Below, piece after piece: positions 40,772-53,327 of a DNA stretch of 64,000 bases. The stretch lies in the NCBI GenBank assembly GCA_012295275.1, contig CM022671.1, forward strand, positions 12,650,678 to 12,714,677, written 5' to 3'. The stretch's first letter is position 1, and every line of letters begins with the position of its first letter. The notes below the pieces were generated by a model, which saw nothing but the letters and a program-made list of their open reading frames with translations, searched no databases and had not been told where the DNA came from. A program made the position numbers and the translations under genes. The DNA comes from Chrysomallon squamiferum. Taxonomy: Eukaryota; Mollusca; Gastropoda; Neomphalida; Peltospiridae.

Positions 40772-42183
40772 TTATTTATTTTGTGGTGGAACGGCGCCTC
40801 GAAGAGGTCCACTTTTCATGTTTCCTGACCAGAACCAGGTGTCTGCCTGCCTCGTAAACACTAAAGGATCGTTTGGATTATTGGGAATAGCATTTACCTG
40901 AGGTCCCTTTGGTCCTTGTTTCAATCCCATTGCAACTGGAGTTGGATTTATGAGAGGAGGCGGGTTAATAATAGGTCCGCTCACTGGTAGATTAGTTATT
41001 GGATCTGCAGGTCTGCCAACTACATTATTTGGTCTTTTCACTGGAATTACTGGTTCATTGTTTATCGGCCCCTTTATAGGATTAGGACCGGCGTTTCGTG
41101 GATCCATAGGTCCATTGATTGTAGGTTTTGGTCCATTTATCCTTTGATCGAATGGATTATTAATTATTGGATTCGGCCTGTTCAGTAGTGGATTAGTGGG
41201 ACCAATAAAGTGTTGACCTTGTTTAATGAAAATGTTGGTATTTACTCCTTGATGCATGCCGCTGTTCCTAACTACCTGTGGATTAGTAAATTGTGGAAAT
41301 GGTCTTCTGAGTACTGAATTATATTTGGAACCGGAGCCAGCTGTTCGAGCGTTTGATGACGCTGTTATTATTCCTGTTGGACCATGGATTATTGTTTGTG
41401 CCCCTGCACTTAGGACTGCTCCCGGACCATTTGCTATTGCAACTGCACCTGCAGCTGCCATTCCACGATTGCTAAATACTGTTCCTCCAGCGCGTGCTGT
41501 GATGATTCCACTATTTTCAGGTAGCATTCCGCTTGCCCCTGCTGTTATTTGTCCTAAGGGTCGACTTAATCGAGAACTAGACATCACTGGTCTCTGCTGT
41601 CTGCTGTACGTATATTTGTGTATTATTGGCAGAGGCAAGACTTGTGCGCCAAAGCGAGGATCGATGTATGGACTTGCAGCTGAAACACAATAAAATATAA
41701 AATAACTTTTTTTATGTTTCGTTTTTACTTCTTTTCTTTTTCATTGTTATTTTTTCTTGCATATTTGTTAGTGTAAGTTTTTCATTTATTTTGTTGTTGC
41801 TATCGCTGCTTCTGTTTTATTTTGTATAATTTATGCTGCAGCTTTTTGGATGAGTACATGGAGTATTTGTTTTACACAGGTCGTGTTGCTTTTCTACTGT
41901 ATTTAAACTGCTATAAATTCTTTATGCCCTATTACCAAAAACAAATCGAAAACAATATCTGAATATATATTTAAACAGATTAACAGATGTTATAAAATTG
42001 AAATACCTTTTGGGATAAATGGATTTCTGGAAGCCATTTTGGCATATTGTGTTCTTCTCTGTTTATAGAATTCGTCATAAGTAGGAGAGTATATTCCATT
42101 TGTTTCAGCTAAGAAAGCGGAAGGACTCAGGCCGTTTTTAAGCCTGTAGACATTTTGACCTTGCACAGAATGTTTTATTCCTG

Positions 42184-42236
<53 letters not shown>

Positions 42237-42614
42237 TAATAATAACAACAACAATAAAAAAATAAAATATGCACTCAGTCTATTTTTTTAAAAACTAGCC
42301 TATCTTAATAATTATATATAAAATATCTCTGTTTATGTCTTTTTTTCCAATCAATATTCTTGCAGAATGTGAATTCACTGAATATATTTTTCTAATAAAG
42401 GATCTGAAATATCAAAATAGCCAAATTTATTATTCAATATGCAAACCTAGAAATTTGAATACTAGTTGTAGTAGTAGCAGCAGCAGCAGTAGTTCGAAAG
42501 AAATATAATTATAACAAGAAAACAAAACTCACTTGTATTCATAATTGTATTCACATCAGATCCCAAAGAAACAGAAAACAAAGCAAAAGTCCATAACAAA
42601 TTATAACTTTCCAT
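40772..42614 (-). CDS. Secreted Gly/Ala- and Asn/Pro/Gly-rich protein, 3 exons, family unknown
   Basis: Exons (in transcript order) 42614-42533, 42180-42007 and 41679-40772 join in phase (both introns phase 1) into 387 residues ending AAT AAA TAA. Residues 1-18 are a clear signal peptide (MESYNLLWTFALFSVSLG). Residues about 28-128 are mixed and basic/aromatic. Residues ~129-199 are Gly/Ala/Ile-rich with a loose repeat (ITAGASG, IITARAGG, IANGPGAVLSAG, GPTGIITAS). Residues ~244-345 are dominated by N, P and G (NGPKPTINGPMDP, GPNPIKGPINN). The C-terminus carries a WFW cluster. There are no cysteines after the signal peptide. No catalytic motif and no family is recognised. Composition suggests a structural extracellular, silk-, cuticle- or matrix-like protein (inference). 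It converges with the chitin-binding gene and has its own TATA box. Confidence 0.85.
42181..42256. repeat. (AAT)n microsatellite abutting a splice acceptor
   Basis: About 16 AAT units, then A- and AAC-rich sequence. On the minus strand this is a (TTA)n tract ending ...TTATTATCAG at the exon 2 acceptor of the minus-strand secreted gene. Confidence 0.95.
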
Positions 42615-42704
42615 TATTCCTCACGTTCTTAAGCAGACGACAAAATAATTGTTGCCTTATTGAACGTTTCTTCTTTATAACAATAGCTAGATAAAATACC
42701 TTCG

Positions 42705-42712
42705 TTTTTATA
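42705..42712 (-). promoter_or_regulatory. TATA box of the minus-strand secreted gene
   Basis: On the minus strand this reads TATAAAAA, about 90 bp before the ATG at 42614. The predicted start near 42680 leaves a leader of about 65 nt. Confidence 0.5.
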
Positions 42713-42783
42713 CAATAATATCAGACTTTATTGTCATTTCACTGACGAATCGCCTGCGTATATTCGGTTTTTATTACACTTGT

Positions 42784-42977
42784 GACGTAAACTCATATTT
42801 CGTTGTTCTGTCTGTCCCTGACCAAGCAACCGGAAACATGGCGGAGTTACTAAAAGATTTATTGGCTGTCAAAACAAAATCTGGGTTGATTTGCGTTTTC
42901 CTTTCCTACATCACCTAACGCGTCATAGATTAGAAATTTACCATTGATACGATCAGAAACATTAAAGAAAGTAGGAA
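42784..42977 (+). promoter_or_regulatory. Housekeeping-type promoter and possible leader exon
   Basis: A TGACGTAA (CRE-like), ACCGGAAAC (ETS-like) and ACATGGCGGAG (YY1-like) occur within about 60 bp, in DNA with more CpG than its surroundings. The ATG at 42838 opens a 26-codon frame ending at 42918. A strong donor GTAAGT follows 42977. It may drive a non-coding 5' exon of POLDIP2 (2 kb downstream) or a divergent transcript; neither can be shown from sequence. Confidence 0.35.
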
Positions 42978-43966
42978 GTAAGTGTATGAGAGAAAATGAC
43001 GACAAAAGTCGTGCCTGTATCGTCCTAATACGACCGGAGGCACTGACTGTAGCATGGGTCAATATCAGCCCCTCCGGCAAACAGTCAACCTGTCCATGTT
43101 TTTCACCTCGCACGCTGTTATTTAGAGGTTTTTGGTTGTTTCGTTGTTGTTGTTTTTTTACGTTTTATTATTAGAAGATAACACGATTTGTTGTTGTTGT
43201 TTGTTCTTCTATAAAGGTCGCAATTTTATTTATAAGAAGTGCTTTTTTTCTTTCTTTCCCTTTATTTGTTTTATTTGTTTACTTATTTATTTTTATTTTT
43301 TGTTTGTTTACCTGTTTATTTGAATGTTGTTGGGTTTTTTTGTCGTTATAATTGTTGTCATTAATCAACTAATTGTTTCATATCAGTTAAATCAAATATG
43401 TGAATACGGTTATATCGTCTGTACTCTCTACTCTAATTTTCATTATCTTTTTTACCACGGCCATATCTAGGCATATATTTAAAGGAATTTATAGTTGGTG
43501 TAGTTTGCTAATCCATATATGTACTATTGTATGGATGTATATATGAATGTATTTATATGTGTGTATGTGTGTGTGTAAACTATGGTTAGAAGCATAAAAA
43601 ACACTGTTAAGAAATATTTGCATATTTCCAGAACATATGCACCAAACGAAACTATTTAGATAAAAAGTATTCAAAAAAAGACACCCAATTAAATGAGCGC
43701 ATTTGAGTGTATAATGAAGTCTTTTTTCCTATTCTTTCTACTTTTTTTTCTCCTGCTCCTATAATATTTAAAGAAACAAATCTAATCAATGATTATAATT
43801 TTGTAAATTAAGCAGCCCTTTCCAATTACATCAACATAAAAGAAAGCTCTCAAAGCCGTTCATATAACCTGTTCAAAGGCGTGTCTTTTGATTATTTATT
43901 AAAATGTGTTTATTTAATATTTCACGTACAAACAAATATTTATAAAAGCTAACAAAATGTTTTAAC

Positions 43967-43972
<6 letters not shown>

Positions 43973-44023
<51 letters not shown>
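43973..44023. repeat. (TG)25 microsatellite
   Basis: A pure TG run of about 50 bp, flanked on both sides by TTAACAAA. Confidence 0.97.
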
Positions 44024-44025
<2 letters not shown>

Positions 44026-44451
44026 ACAAAATGTGTATGTGAGTGCACACGGCTGAAGACGAATTTTATTATCTTTAATGTTTGTTTTGTTTTGTTTCAT
44101 TAACGTGTTTGCTGTTGTTTTGTGTGCGTGTTTATTTTTTTATACTTTTTATTATCATCATTAGTAGTAGCAGTAGTATGAACTTTCGTTATCTACACAT
44201 AATTATTATTTCTATTAAAAAATAAACTGCTGTTATATATACGCTTGCAGTGATATTCTTATATTAAATGTATTTTATAACTGACAATGTTATTTATTTA
44301 ATACGTGTTAATGAAAATAAATAATATTAGCTACTAAGTGATGTCATCAGAATTTTCTTTTACTTTTAATTGACTATATGGTAAATATTTCATTTCTAAA
44401 ATTTCCACTAAAACTGATCAGAATCTGGCATGAGAACATTTTATATGGGAG

Positions 44452-44463
44452 GGGCGCGCGCCC
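44452..44463. promoter_or_regulatory. GC-only palindrome upstream of POLDIP2
   Basis: GGGCGCGCGCCC sits about 375 bp before the POLDIP2 ATG in otherwise AT-rich DNA. It is a candidate core-promoter element for a TATA-less gene; position and composition are the only support. Confidence 0.25.
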
Positions 44464-44835
44464 ACTCATATATCAACATTTTATTTGTATGTTTTATTGT
44501 AATAATAAATAATTTTAAAATTTCTGTCCGATGAAATGAAAGGAGCATACGCCAAGAGGACGTACCTTCACATGCACAAAATTTGGTATAATTTATCTAA
44601 TTTTTAGCATCTAAGTGAAGGCGTTCTTTTTAGATTACACACTTGTATGCCCACGAAAGTTTGATGCAGATAACGAAAGCGAGTAAACTGCATTTGACTC
44701 AAATTAGCCTAGTTTTTGTGATATGTAATTACGAACAGTTTCACTATGCAAGATACAGTTACAGAAATATGTGGACTGTGACTTTGCTAGAATCAATGTG
44801 GAGATAACTCTAATATGTAATTGTCAAGACAAAAA

Positions 44836-47800
44836 ATGGCTGCTAACATTTTAAAACGGTTGTTAACTCAAACGACCAATTATTACAGACCTTTTTCATA
44901 TGTGTGTGCAAGACACAATTCTACAAGGTTTGTTATAATAACCAAACATTTTGAGAATTATATAACTATCCAGCTTGTTCTCAAAATAAGTGTATTTAAA
45001 AATTCCTTTCTCGGTAAAAGTAAGAAAAACAAAAATAATGTTCATTATGAAATTGTCTACTTAGAATAAAAGTGATGTAACGTTATTGACTGACTATAAA
45101 AATTAAAGATTATAATACGCATATAATATGTATTAATTTTTTAATAGGTTGTTATTAACTACCGATTTAGATTGAACATAAAATTTGTTACCGAAAAACT
45201 TCTGTAAAATGAAAAAGAAGATGATATTGGAAAAGTAAATTTTAAGTTGAAATAATATGTTTAAAGATACATTTACTCAAAATTATTTTAACAAAATCAT
45301 TATAGTTTTATGTTATTCAAATATGAATGAATGTGTTTTCCATGTTCACTTTCAATTTTTATTTGTCAAACAAAAATATCTAATTTAATTCAGTACTAAA
45401 AATTATGCATTCATAATATGTACACCAGTAAATTGATCTTATCCAAATGTTACCTGATGTTATATATGAATGTAACAGGGATATCACTGCAATGTTTCTT
45501 TTTTCTTTGTTTTTTTATCTTACCATAATTATAAATATTATTTAGAAACTTCTTAGTTCTATTATTATGTTTTTTGAATAGCATTGTTCATTCATTAATT
45601 TTGGCAGGGCTTTTTAATTATTATTATTATTGTTATTGTTATTATTCATTCTGTTTTTTCAGGTTGGCTGAAGTAGGCATTTTAGAAACCCCCAAAGAAC
45701 ATGGGAATTCCTATGAAACTGGACAGGTTAATTCTCATATTCTTTTTTTATTTTTTTTTATTTTTATTATTATTATTACATATAATGTATAATTCTGTTT
45801 ATTTTTATTATTATTTTTTAATTCAGTATTATAGTGCATTTTTATTGCTCTGTTTAAATTTACATTTTATTTTATTTTCAGCTGTTCTTGCATAAAATAT
45901 TTGGTTACAGAGGAATAGCTCTATTTCCATGGCTGGCTCGTGTGTATGATCGAGACACTGCTACAAAAACAGAAGAAAGGTGATAATTCTGATTATTATG
46001 TTGGAGACTTTTGCAGAATTATATATCTATCTATTAGTGGTTCATTGTGCTATGCTGTGTAATTAATTAATGACTATATTTTATCCTTCATTTTATAAAT
46101 GCAGGATGTTAGTCTTCTCAATATAACTGTGCTGTTCCTCCTATCCAGGACTTTGAAAACTGAATTAATAAAATAAGTTAAATATTATAAATATAAGAAA
46201 CTAAAATAAATGTTCTAAGTATTATTTTGGATGATTTATTTTTATTATTATTATAGAAACCTTGATGACAATACAGCGCAAGTGGGCAAGGAAGTGAAAG
46301 GAAAGAATCACTTGTATTACCAAGTACTCATTGATGCCAGAGACTGTCCACACATTGTTAGACTTTACACTTATTGTTTCATGCAACAATTATAAATACA
46401 TATAGTAACAGTAACATTCAAGTTTCAATATACAAACAAGATATAGCTATACTTTACCTTTTCTTTCATTTCTTTCTTGTAAAATGATGATCCTATGTCC
46501 TTTTGCCTTTTTAGTTAAGAAATGCAAAATATATTTTCTGCTAACTTAAACTCAATTTCACTCCAATTAAACTTAAAATCATTATCTCTTTTTTCCTTCT
46601 ATTTCTGTTTGTTTATGTACTTTTAATTTTGGCTTTCAGAGGGCTCAGACAGAAGCAGTAACATTTTTAGGTAACCAAGAAAACAGTCGAGCTCTTTATG
46701 CCATCCCAGGTATGTTAATGTCACCAGATATCCTTTGCTTAGTAATTATTGTAAATCCAGTAAGTTTGAATTCAGAGATAAACTAATAATAAAGATTATG
46801 TGATCTTGTGTATGGTTCTTAGAACCATACTGACTTTGTATCATCTGTAGTTTTATCTTAGTTTTACATGCATGGTTTATCATTAAATAATAATAAACAG
46901 TATATGACAAATCTACTGCATTATGATTATCTGCTGTATTTTAATTCTGAAAGGTCTTGACTATGTTGCTCATGAAGATATTCTTCCATACACCAGTGAA
47001 GAAGCTACACCGCTTCAGCATGAACTGTTTGACAAATTTCTCATGCATGATCCTGAAAACAGTGAGTTCAAATCATTGTGTTCTTCATAACACAGTAGTT
47101 TTATTGTTACCAGATTATGTAGGATATATTTTTTTTTATTTTACAAAAAAATAATTTTAAATTTATATTTCTTAAACAAATACTTCTAGCAGAATATTCT
47201 TTTATTTTTTTATTTTTTATCTATGAATTAACTTCAAATATTTCAGATCCACCCTTCTTGGCAAGGGAAACATTACGAGCATGGCAGGAAAAAAATCACC
47301 CCTGGTTACAACTGTCTGATGTTCACAGGGAGACAACTGAGAACATTCGTGTCACTGTCATTCCTTTTTACATGGGTTGCAGGGTAAAATAGCAATTTCA
47401 AGTGGTTTATGTTTGTAATATGAAATATGTAAACTGGCAATTTATTCCAAAATAGTGTTATACTTTAAAAAAGAAAATTTTTTTTTAAAGAGATTGTTAG
47501 AATAAAATATTAAACACAAATTTCTGCACTAAGATAATGTTATTAATTTTTCAGGAATCACAACAGACTCATGTTTACTGGGTAAGTAATCTTTGTAAAA
47601 AGAAACTAGCTAATTAAAGGATTAAAATCATAAAAAATAATAATGTTATTTATTCTGCATTTAAATATTAATGTTATTACTTTTGTTTAATTCTGTCTTT
47701 TAATAGAAGATGACTCTTTCATATTCTGTTCCTTAAACTATTAAATTTTTATTAGAGTTCTAGCTAGTCCAGAATCTACAACAATCCATTTTTTTTTTTT

Positions 47801-49095
47801 TTTCTTTTGTCAATTAATATGTTTGAACTATTTCTTTTTATCGTCAAAATATTTGGAATGCACTGGATATTTCATTTAATAGATTAAAATTGTATGGAAC
47901 TAGTGAATAAATCATTTACTAAATTTAGAAAATTTCTTTTTTTTATTTAATGTTCATCCAAAGCTGTTCCAAGTTGTGTTAAATCTTCAGATTATGTCAT
48001 ATTTAAATAAAGAGCTATTTTCTAGTGGCGTTATTGCGTGAGACTGGAGAATCTTGGAGATGATACTGTACAGCTGAGAGAAAGACACTGGAGAATATTC
48101 AGTTTATCAGGCACACTGGAGACTGTACGTGGTCGAGGAGTTGTCGGTCAGGTATTTCATTTTGTTTAATTATTTTTAGTATTGTCTTTTCTTTCACCTG
48201 TTTTAGAATATTTTAAACATTAATGTTTTATTTTTACATTTCTTTTACATCACCATTTATAAATCATTAAATGTTCAATACTAAAAACTATTATTTATTT
48301 TTTTTAAAGTTTGTTTTCATAGTGTTATTCAAATTAAGGTTTGGAAATTTTCATTAAAAATAAAATTTATTCAGTTTATATTATTTTATTTTGATATTCC
48401 TTCTTAGATTATCCACTTGTTACTGATATTTAACTTACTTAGCTTAACATTGCAGTAGAAAGTTTCTGTTACCTTGAAAACATTATATTTGTAAATATTT
48501 CCAAAACCCTAACTTCATGTTGCCTTTACATTTAAAAATTTGTATTTGTAAAATAAATGTGTGCAAATAACAGACAGAGAAAAGTATTCATTTCCAGGAA
48601 CCCGTTTTATCCAAAGAGCAGCCAGCCTTTCAGTATAGCAGCCATGTTTCCCTTCAGGCACCTAGTGGTCATATGTGGTAAGTGATATTACTGTTTTTGA
48701 AATTCATTATTTTTGTTCCTTGACATTTATCCAGAATCTCGATTATCTGACGCTGGTCTGGTTGAAATAAGTTACATACAATTATTAAAGAGAAAAACAA
48801 AAATTTGGCTCAAAAAAGAGGACATTAAAATATTGATTACTAGTTTGATATTATCCTTTGTTGTGTAAGATTTCACAATTATTTCAGTTCACCTAATTAA
48901 TTTAGAATCATACTTCTGTTATATGTTATTATTATTTATTTTTGTAATTTTAACAAAAGTACTTTTAAACATTTCAGGGGCACATATAAAATGGAAAGAA
49001 GAGATGGGACTTCCTTTGATTGCAAGATTCCACCATTTTCTTTAGAAAGCAAGTCAGATGAAGATACCACACCACACACTTTTCTCAGTAGTTAA
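44836..49095 (+). CDS. POLDIP2: Polymerase delta-interacting protein 2 (POLDIP2/PDIP38), complete, 11 exons
   Basis: Exons 44836-44927, 45663-45726, 45882-45979, 46257-46356, 46640-46709, 46954-47061, 47247-47383, 47555-47581, 48026-48151, 48598-48677 and 48978-49095 join in phase to 339 residues; the human protein is 368. The start ATG follows an in-frame TAA at 44818. Residues 1-30 look like a mitochondrial presequence (MAANILKRLL). The YccV-like domain covers roughly 50-185 (FGYRGIALFPW, YYQVLIDARDCPH, AIPGLDYVAHEDILPYT). The ApaG/DUF525 domain covers roughly 206-325 (ENIRVTVIPFYMG, HVYWWRYCVRLEN, QLRERHWRIFSLSG, GRGVVGQEPVLS, PPFSLES). The animal protein binds the p50 subunit of DNA polymerase delta, PCNA and PrimPol, and is also found in the mitochondrial matrix with ClpXP. 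The C-terminal tail after SLES is unlike the human one. Exon 8 is only 27 nt. No TATA box is seen. Confidence 0.95.
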
Positions 49096-49408
49096 CAGTT
49101 ATTAAATTGTTATCAACATTGTTTTATTTTGTCCTTTTAAAAAATTGTTTGTATATTTGTATATAATCAAGAATACACAGCTGTCTGGAAATATTAAAAA
49201 TATCGTAGATAATTTTTTAATTATGCTGTCTTTGTGTTTGCACATGTCATGAAGGTATACAGACATTTATGGGTGATGTTCAAGTTTAGTTTGTTGTATG
49301 GTATTTGTGTTTGATAATGAGTGAAAGAATATGAAGATAGAGACTATCATTAGGCTCTGGTGGTAGAGTAGCAGTCAGTAGTAATATTCAATACTGACTT
49401 TATTTTAA

Positions 49409-49518
49409 AATAAAGAAAACATTTTGTTATAGGGATTTTTATTCACCTCTTTGTGATTTAAGAAAGGTTATTTTTCACTGATTTCTCTTTCATATTGTTT
49501 ATTAATGTATTAAATAAA
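49409..49518 (+). terminator. Candidate POLDIP2 polyadenylation signals
   Basis: Two AATAAA hexamers, at 49409-49414 and 49513-49518, lie 314 and 418 nt after the POLDIP2 stop. Either would give a normal 3' UTR length. Chance occurrence is possible at this base composition. Confidence 0.4.
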
Positions 49519-50682
49519 AATATTTTAAGCTTACTGTATTTTATTTATTCTTCACTTCTTTGTTTTATTTTTCATTAATATATCTGAAGTTCTTGAACCA
49601 TTACATTTTTTATTATAGCAGAAAAATAAATTTCATCAGAAAAAATATGATTTTTTTTTAATTAATATTTTATTGATTGTTTTGAGACCTTAGCTTTTGA
49701 AATAATTTTTAATTTTAATTCTAAAATTTATTCACTATGTATGCAGCTCATTATATTAAACTTCACAATGGTCAGACATAGAAATTTTAATTTCTTTGCT
49801 GTTTGTTCCATTTAGACTGTTTCTGATAATATAGGGACAGCAAGAGGATTTATTTAATTCATTGTCTATTTTTTATTATTTTTCTTTTTTTAACCTGTTA
49901 CTAATTTTTCAATTAGTCTTATTTAATAATTTTCATTCCATCAACTGAAAAGAATTTTAGATGTAATAATAAGCATAAATGGACCGTTAATGAATTTTCT
50001 TAATTATTTATTAATTAGCAGTCTGTTTTTGCAAGTTCAGTGCCTTGTGTTTCCCCTCTCTCTTCTTTTCTCTTTTAACAGATGAATTTAATTCACTGAT
50101 CAAAGATAATTCAAAAAACCATATTGCCATAAGGAGTCAGAGTATGAGTGCATAGATCTGTGCATGTTATATTTTGATGTGTTTATTAAAATATAAAATT
50201 AATCGTTTTTAGCAGTGACCATAATATAGTTACTAGTTTATCTATGTGTTCATTATGTTTATTTTTGTAGCGTATTTCAGTTTTACCAGGTTTCTATAAA
50301 AAAAAATTACATTGTTAAATGGATTAATAAATGTCAGGGATATTTTGTACAGAAAGTAAAAACAATGTTTTTATTTCAGAATATTCCATTTTAGCATTAT
50401 ATGAATATATTTGAAATCGCATATATCACATTACAGTTAAATAACTGGCTGCAATTACCTCAAAATATATTTTAAATTTATCAAGTTTTCAAAGTTGACG
50501 TTATTTACCTTTTTATTTTTAATGTATTAGTACTCTGTTTCTGATGTTTATTTCATATTTTTCTTACTCTCCCACCGTGCAGACAGTTTAGTTTCTAAGG
50601 GTTGCAATAAAATAATTTTGTCTGAGATTGTTTAAATGTTTTATTTATATTATGAATGCAATAATAAATATCAAAAATAGAA

Positions 50683-50788
<106 letters not shown>

Positions 50789-51646
50789 ATACACACACAA
50801 AATCAAAATCACACATTTTTTATAAGGCTGCAATGCTACTAGCACTACATTTATCAATAAACAACAAGTACATTTTTTATGCATTTTCCGTAACACTGTA
50901 AAACACCATAACCTTCCACATTAAGAAGCCGTGACTGGAATGGGCAATCACCAAGACGTCATCAAATTATTTAATTTCTGACAGTGAACTATATACACAC
51001 GGTTGTACATTCAGTGACTCGGATCTAAGCTGCACTATCTGGTCTTCGTATTTAAAGTGATAAATATCTTTTGACTGTTAATATTTATTAGTTTTGACAT
51101 GAGATCTGAATTTCAATACAACATGTATTATTAACGGTCATTCGTTTCTAATTCCATAACGTTTGTTCGGACATTTGAATAACATCCTTTGAACTTGCTT
51201 TAAATCACTGCTGTTAAATGCAACCTCTATGTAGTAGTAGTAGTAATAGTAATAGTAGTAGTATTTGTTGTTGTTATTGCTGCTGCTGCTGCAGCGGTTA
51301 CTGTTGGCTGATGGATTCACATTTTGTAACTTTTACTTTATGTATTCGCAAACAGAGAAACCTACGACATGGTCCTGATGCTATCTAAAATTAATCATAT
51401 GTAGTGGTCATTGATTTTCTTGCAGCAATTAAATAAAACTTGTTAATAATATTTATTTAGAGATAATACTGGAAGGAATGAAAAAAATGTTTTATTACAC
51501 GACGCGTAATAAGAGAGGAAACGCGATCTGTTAGATGAACACATACTATGGTCTTTGTTAAACTATTTATATAGCACGGATGAGAAGGAGCCTAATGAGA
51601 GTACGGATAAGGATTTACATTTATGTCAGTCACACATTAGTCCTGC

Positions 51647-51648
<2 letters not shown>

Positions 51649-51729
<81 letters not shown>
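51649..51729. repeat. (GA)40 microsatellite
   Basis: A pure GA run of 81 bp. Confidence 0.98.
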
Positions 51730-51730
<1 letters not shown>

Positions 51731-53266
51731 ACGATGAAAATGGAATGTAACATACGCTCAAAAGCCGTCAGAGGAAATAAATCACTCCTTCAGAGTAGCA
51801 ATTAATTCCTCATTACAACTAAGGACTAAACTTAATTTTTATTGCAAGTAGTATTAACGTATCCATATCAGATGTTTCAGTTTAATATCAAATTTATATC
51901 ACACAGTGTATTCACTTTTCACACCCTTTAGCCCACTGGCGATAACAATATAGTTGTAGAAGCTACTGTACCGCTATATTCAAAAGCTATCTGGCTTTCT
52001 TATGGAAGACCGTTGCTGCCAGCGTATACGGCTTTAATCTTCCTTATTCGTCTTTATTTATAGATTCATTAGATTAAAAGTAGGAATTCTAAAGCTTTTC
52101 TATTTTGGTCTGCCATACTGTTTTGGCCTATATGTTCTGACTTTCGTACGCTTGATTTAGTTTCTCATTCAAGTCCTACATGAATAAAAAAAAAGGCATA
52201 AATGGAACATTGTTGTCTTATTTGTGACTGTTTTATTTAGCTTTTTATTTGATTTTTCTGCCATCGTGGCAATGCCTTGGAAATAAGAGTTACGAAAAAA
52301 TATATGAAATAAGCTTTGTGAGAGACATCTGGCTTTAGAACGGGTTATTAAAAATCGAGATTCTTCAAAATGGTAATTGTGCGCGCAAAAGAAAACAAAA
52401 AACAAATTCACTTTTTTTTTTAACTACCTGACTAACTAATCTGAATTATTTATTGCTAAGCACCCGATTCATAAAATAATTTAAAAAATAGATAAATAAA
52501 TAAATAAATAAAAAAGAATGAACAGGAAAGACAACTCTATATGGTCGTCTGCAAAAGGACATCAAAATTACAGAAATATTACCTATTACCTGAGCGACAA
52601 CTTTAACTCAGAAAGTTTGTAACTACACTTGCTAAAATCTTCCGTCTGTTTCGTGTATTATCGTCATGTACATTCTGCTGCTGCAGAAAAGAATTTTAAT
52701 AAATACTAATTTATTTGAAATGTAATTTAAAATAAATAATTATGAATAAATATAAAGTTATATATCAAAATAAAAATTAAAATTAAATAAAAAAAAAATA
52801 AAAATTGCTTTATTGGACATATTTATTATAATATATTTAAAAGCATGAAATAAGAATAGATTAACTGTTACAAAATAGTTATGCGAAATTTTAGTGTTCA
52901 TTACATAATTGTGTATTAATAATCGTCTCTGCCTTCGTCTTATTCGACAAACTGTGGCGGAACTAATTAAGTTAGAATATAGAAAAGCGTATTTTATCCA
53001 CCAGTCAAACTGTTGAAAAATCATTCAGGCACGAACTGGAACTATCTTGAGATCCAAAATCAGAATATAATTATCTCGATCGGAAAAACATAATTCAATT
53101 TTACTTTGTGTTCTCCTTCTTCTTTTCTTTCTTTTTTTGAAACAAAAATGTTAGAATCATTTTTTTATATTCTTATTTACTTACTTGTTCATGGAGAAGA
53201 AGAAACGAAAAAAAATGTAATTAAAATTAGCCTCTAGATTGCTATTAGTGCATTTTTACGTGAATT

Positions 53267-53269
<3 letters not shown>

Positions 53270-53325
<56 letters not shown>
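53270..53325. repeat. (TC)28 microsatellite
   Basis: A pure TC run of 56 bp. Confidence 0.98.

Positions 53326-53327
<2 letters not shown>

Noticed and set aside
41256-41693. 145-residue plus-strand frame rich in Ala/Pro
   Set aside because: Antisense shadow of exon 3 of the minus-strand secreted gene, which has exons, signal peptide and phase support.
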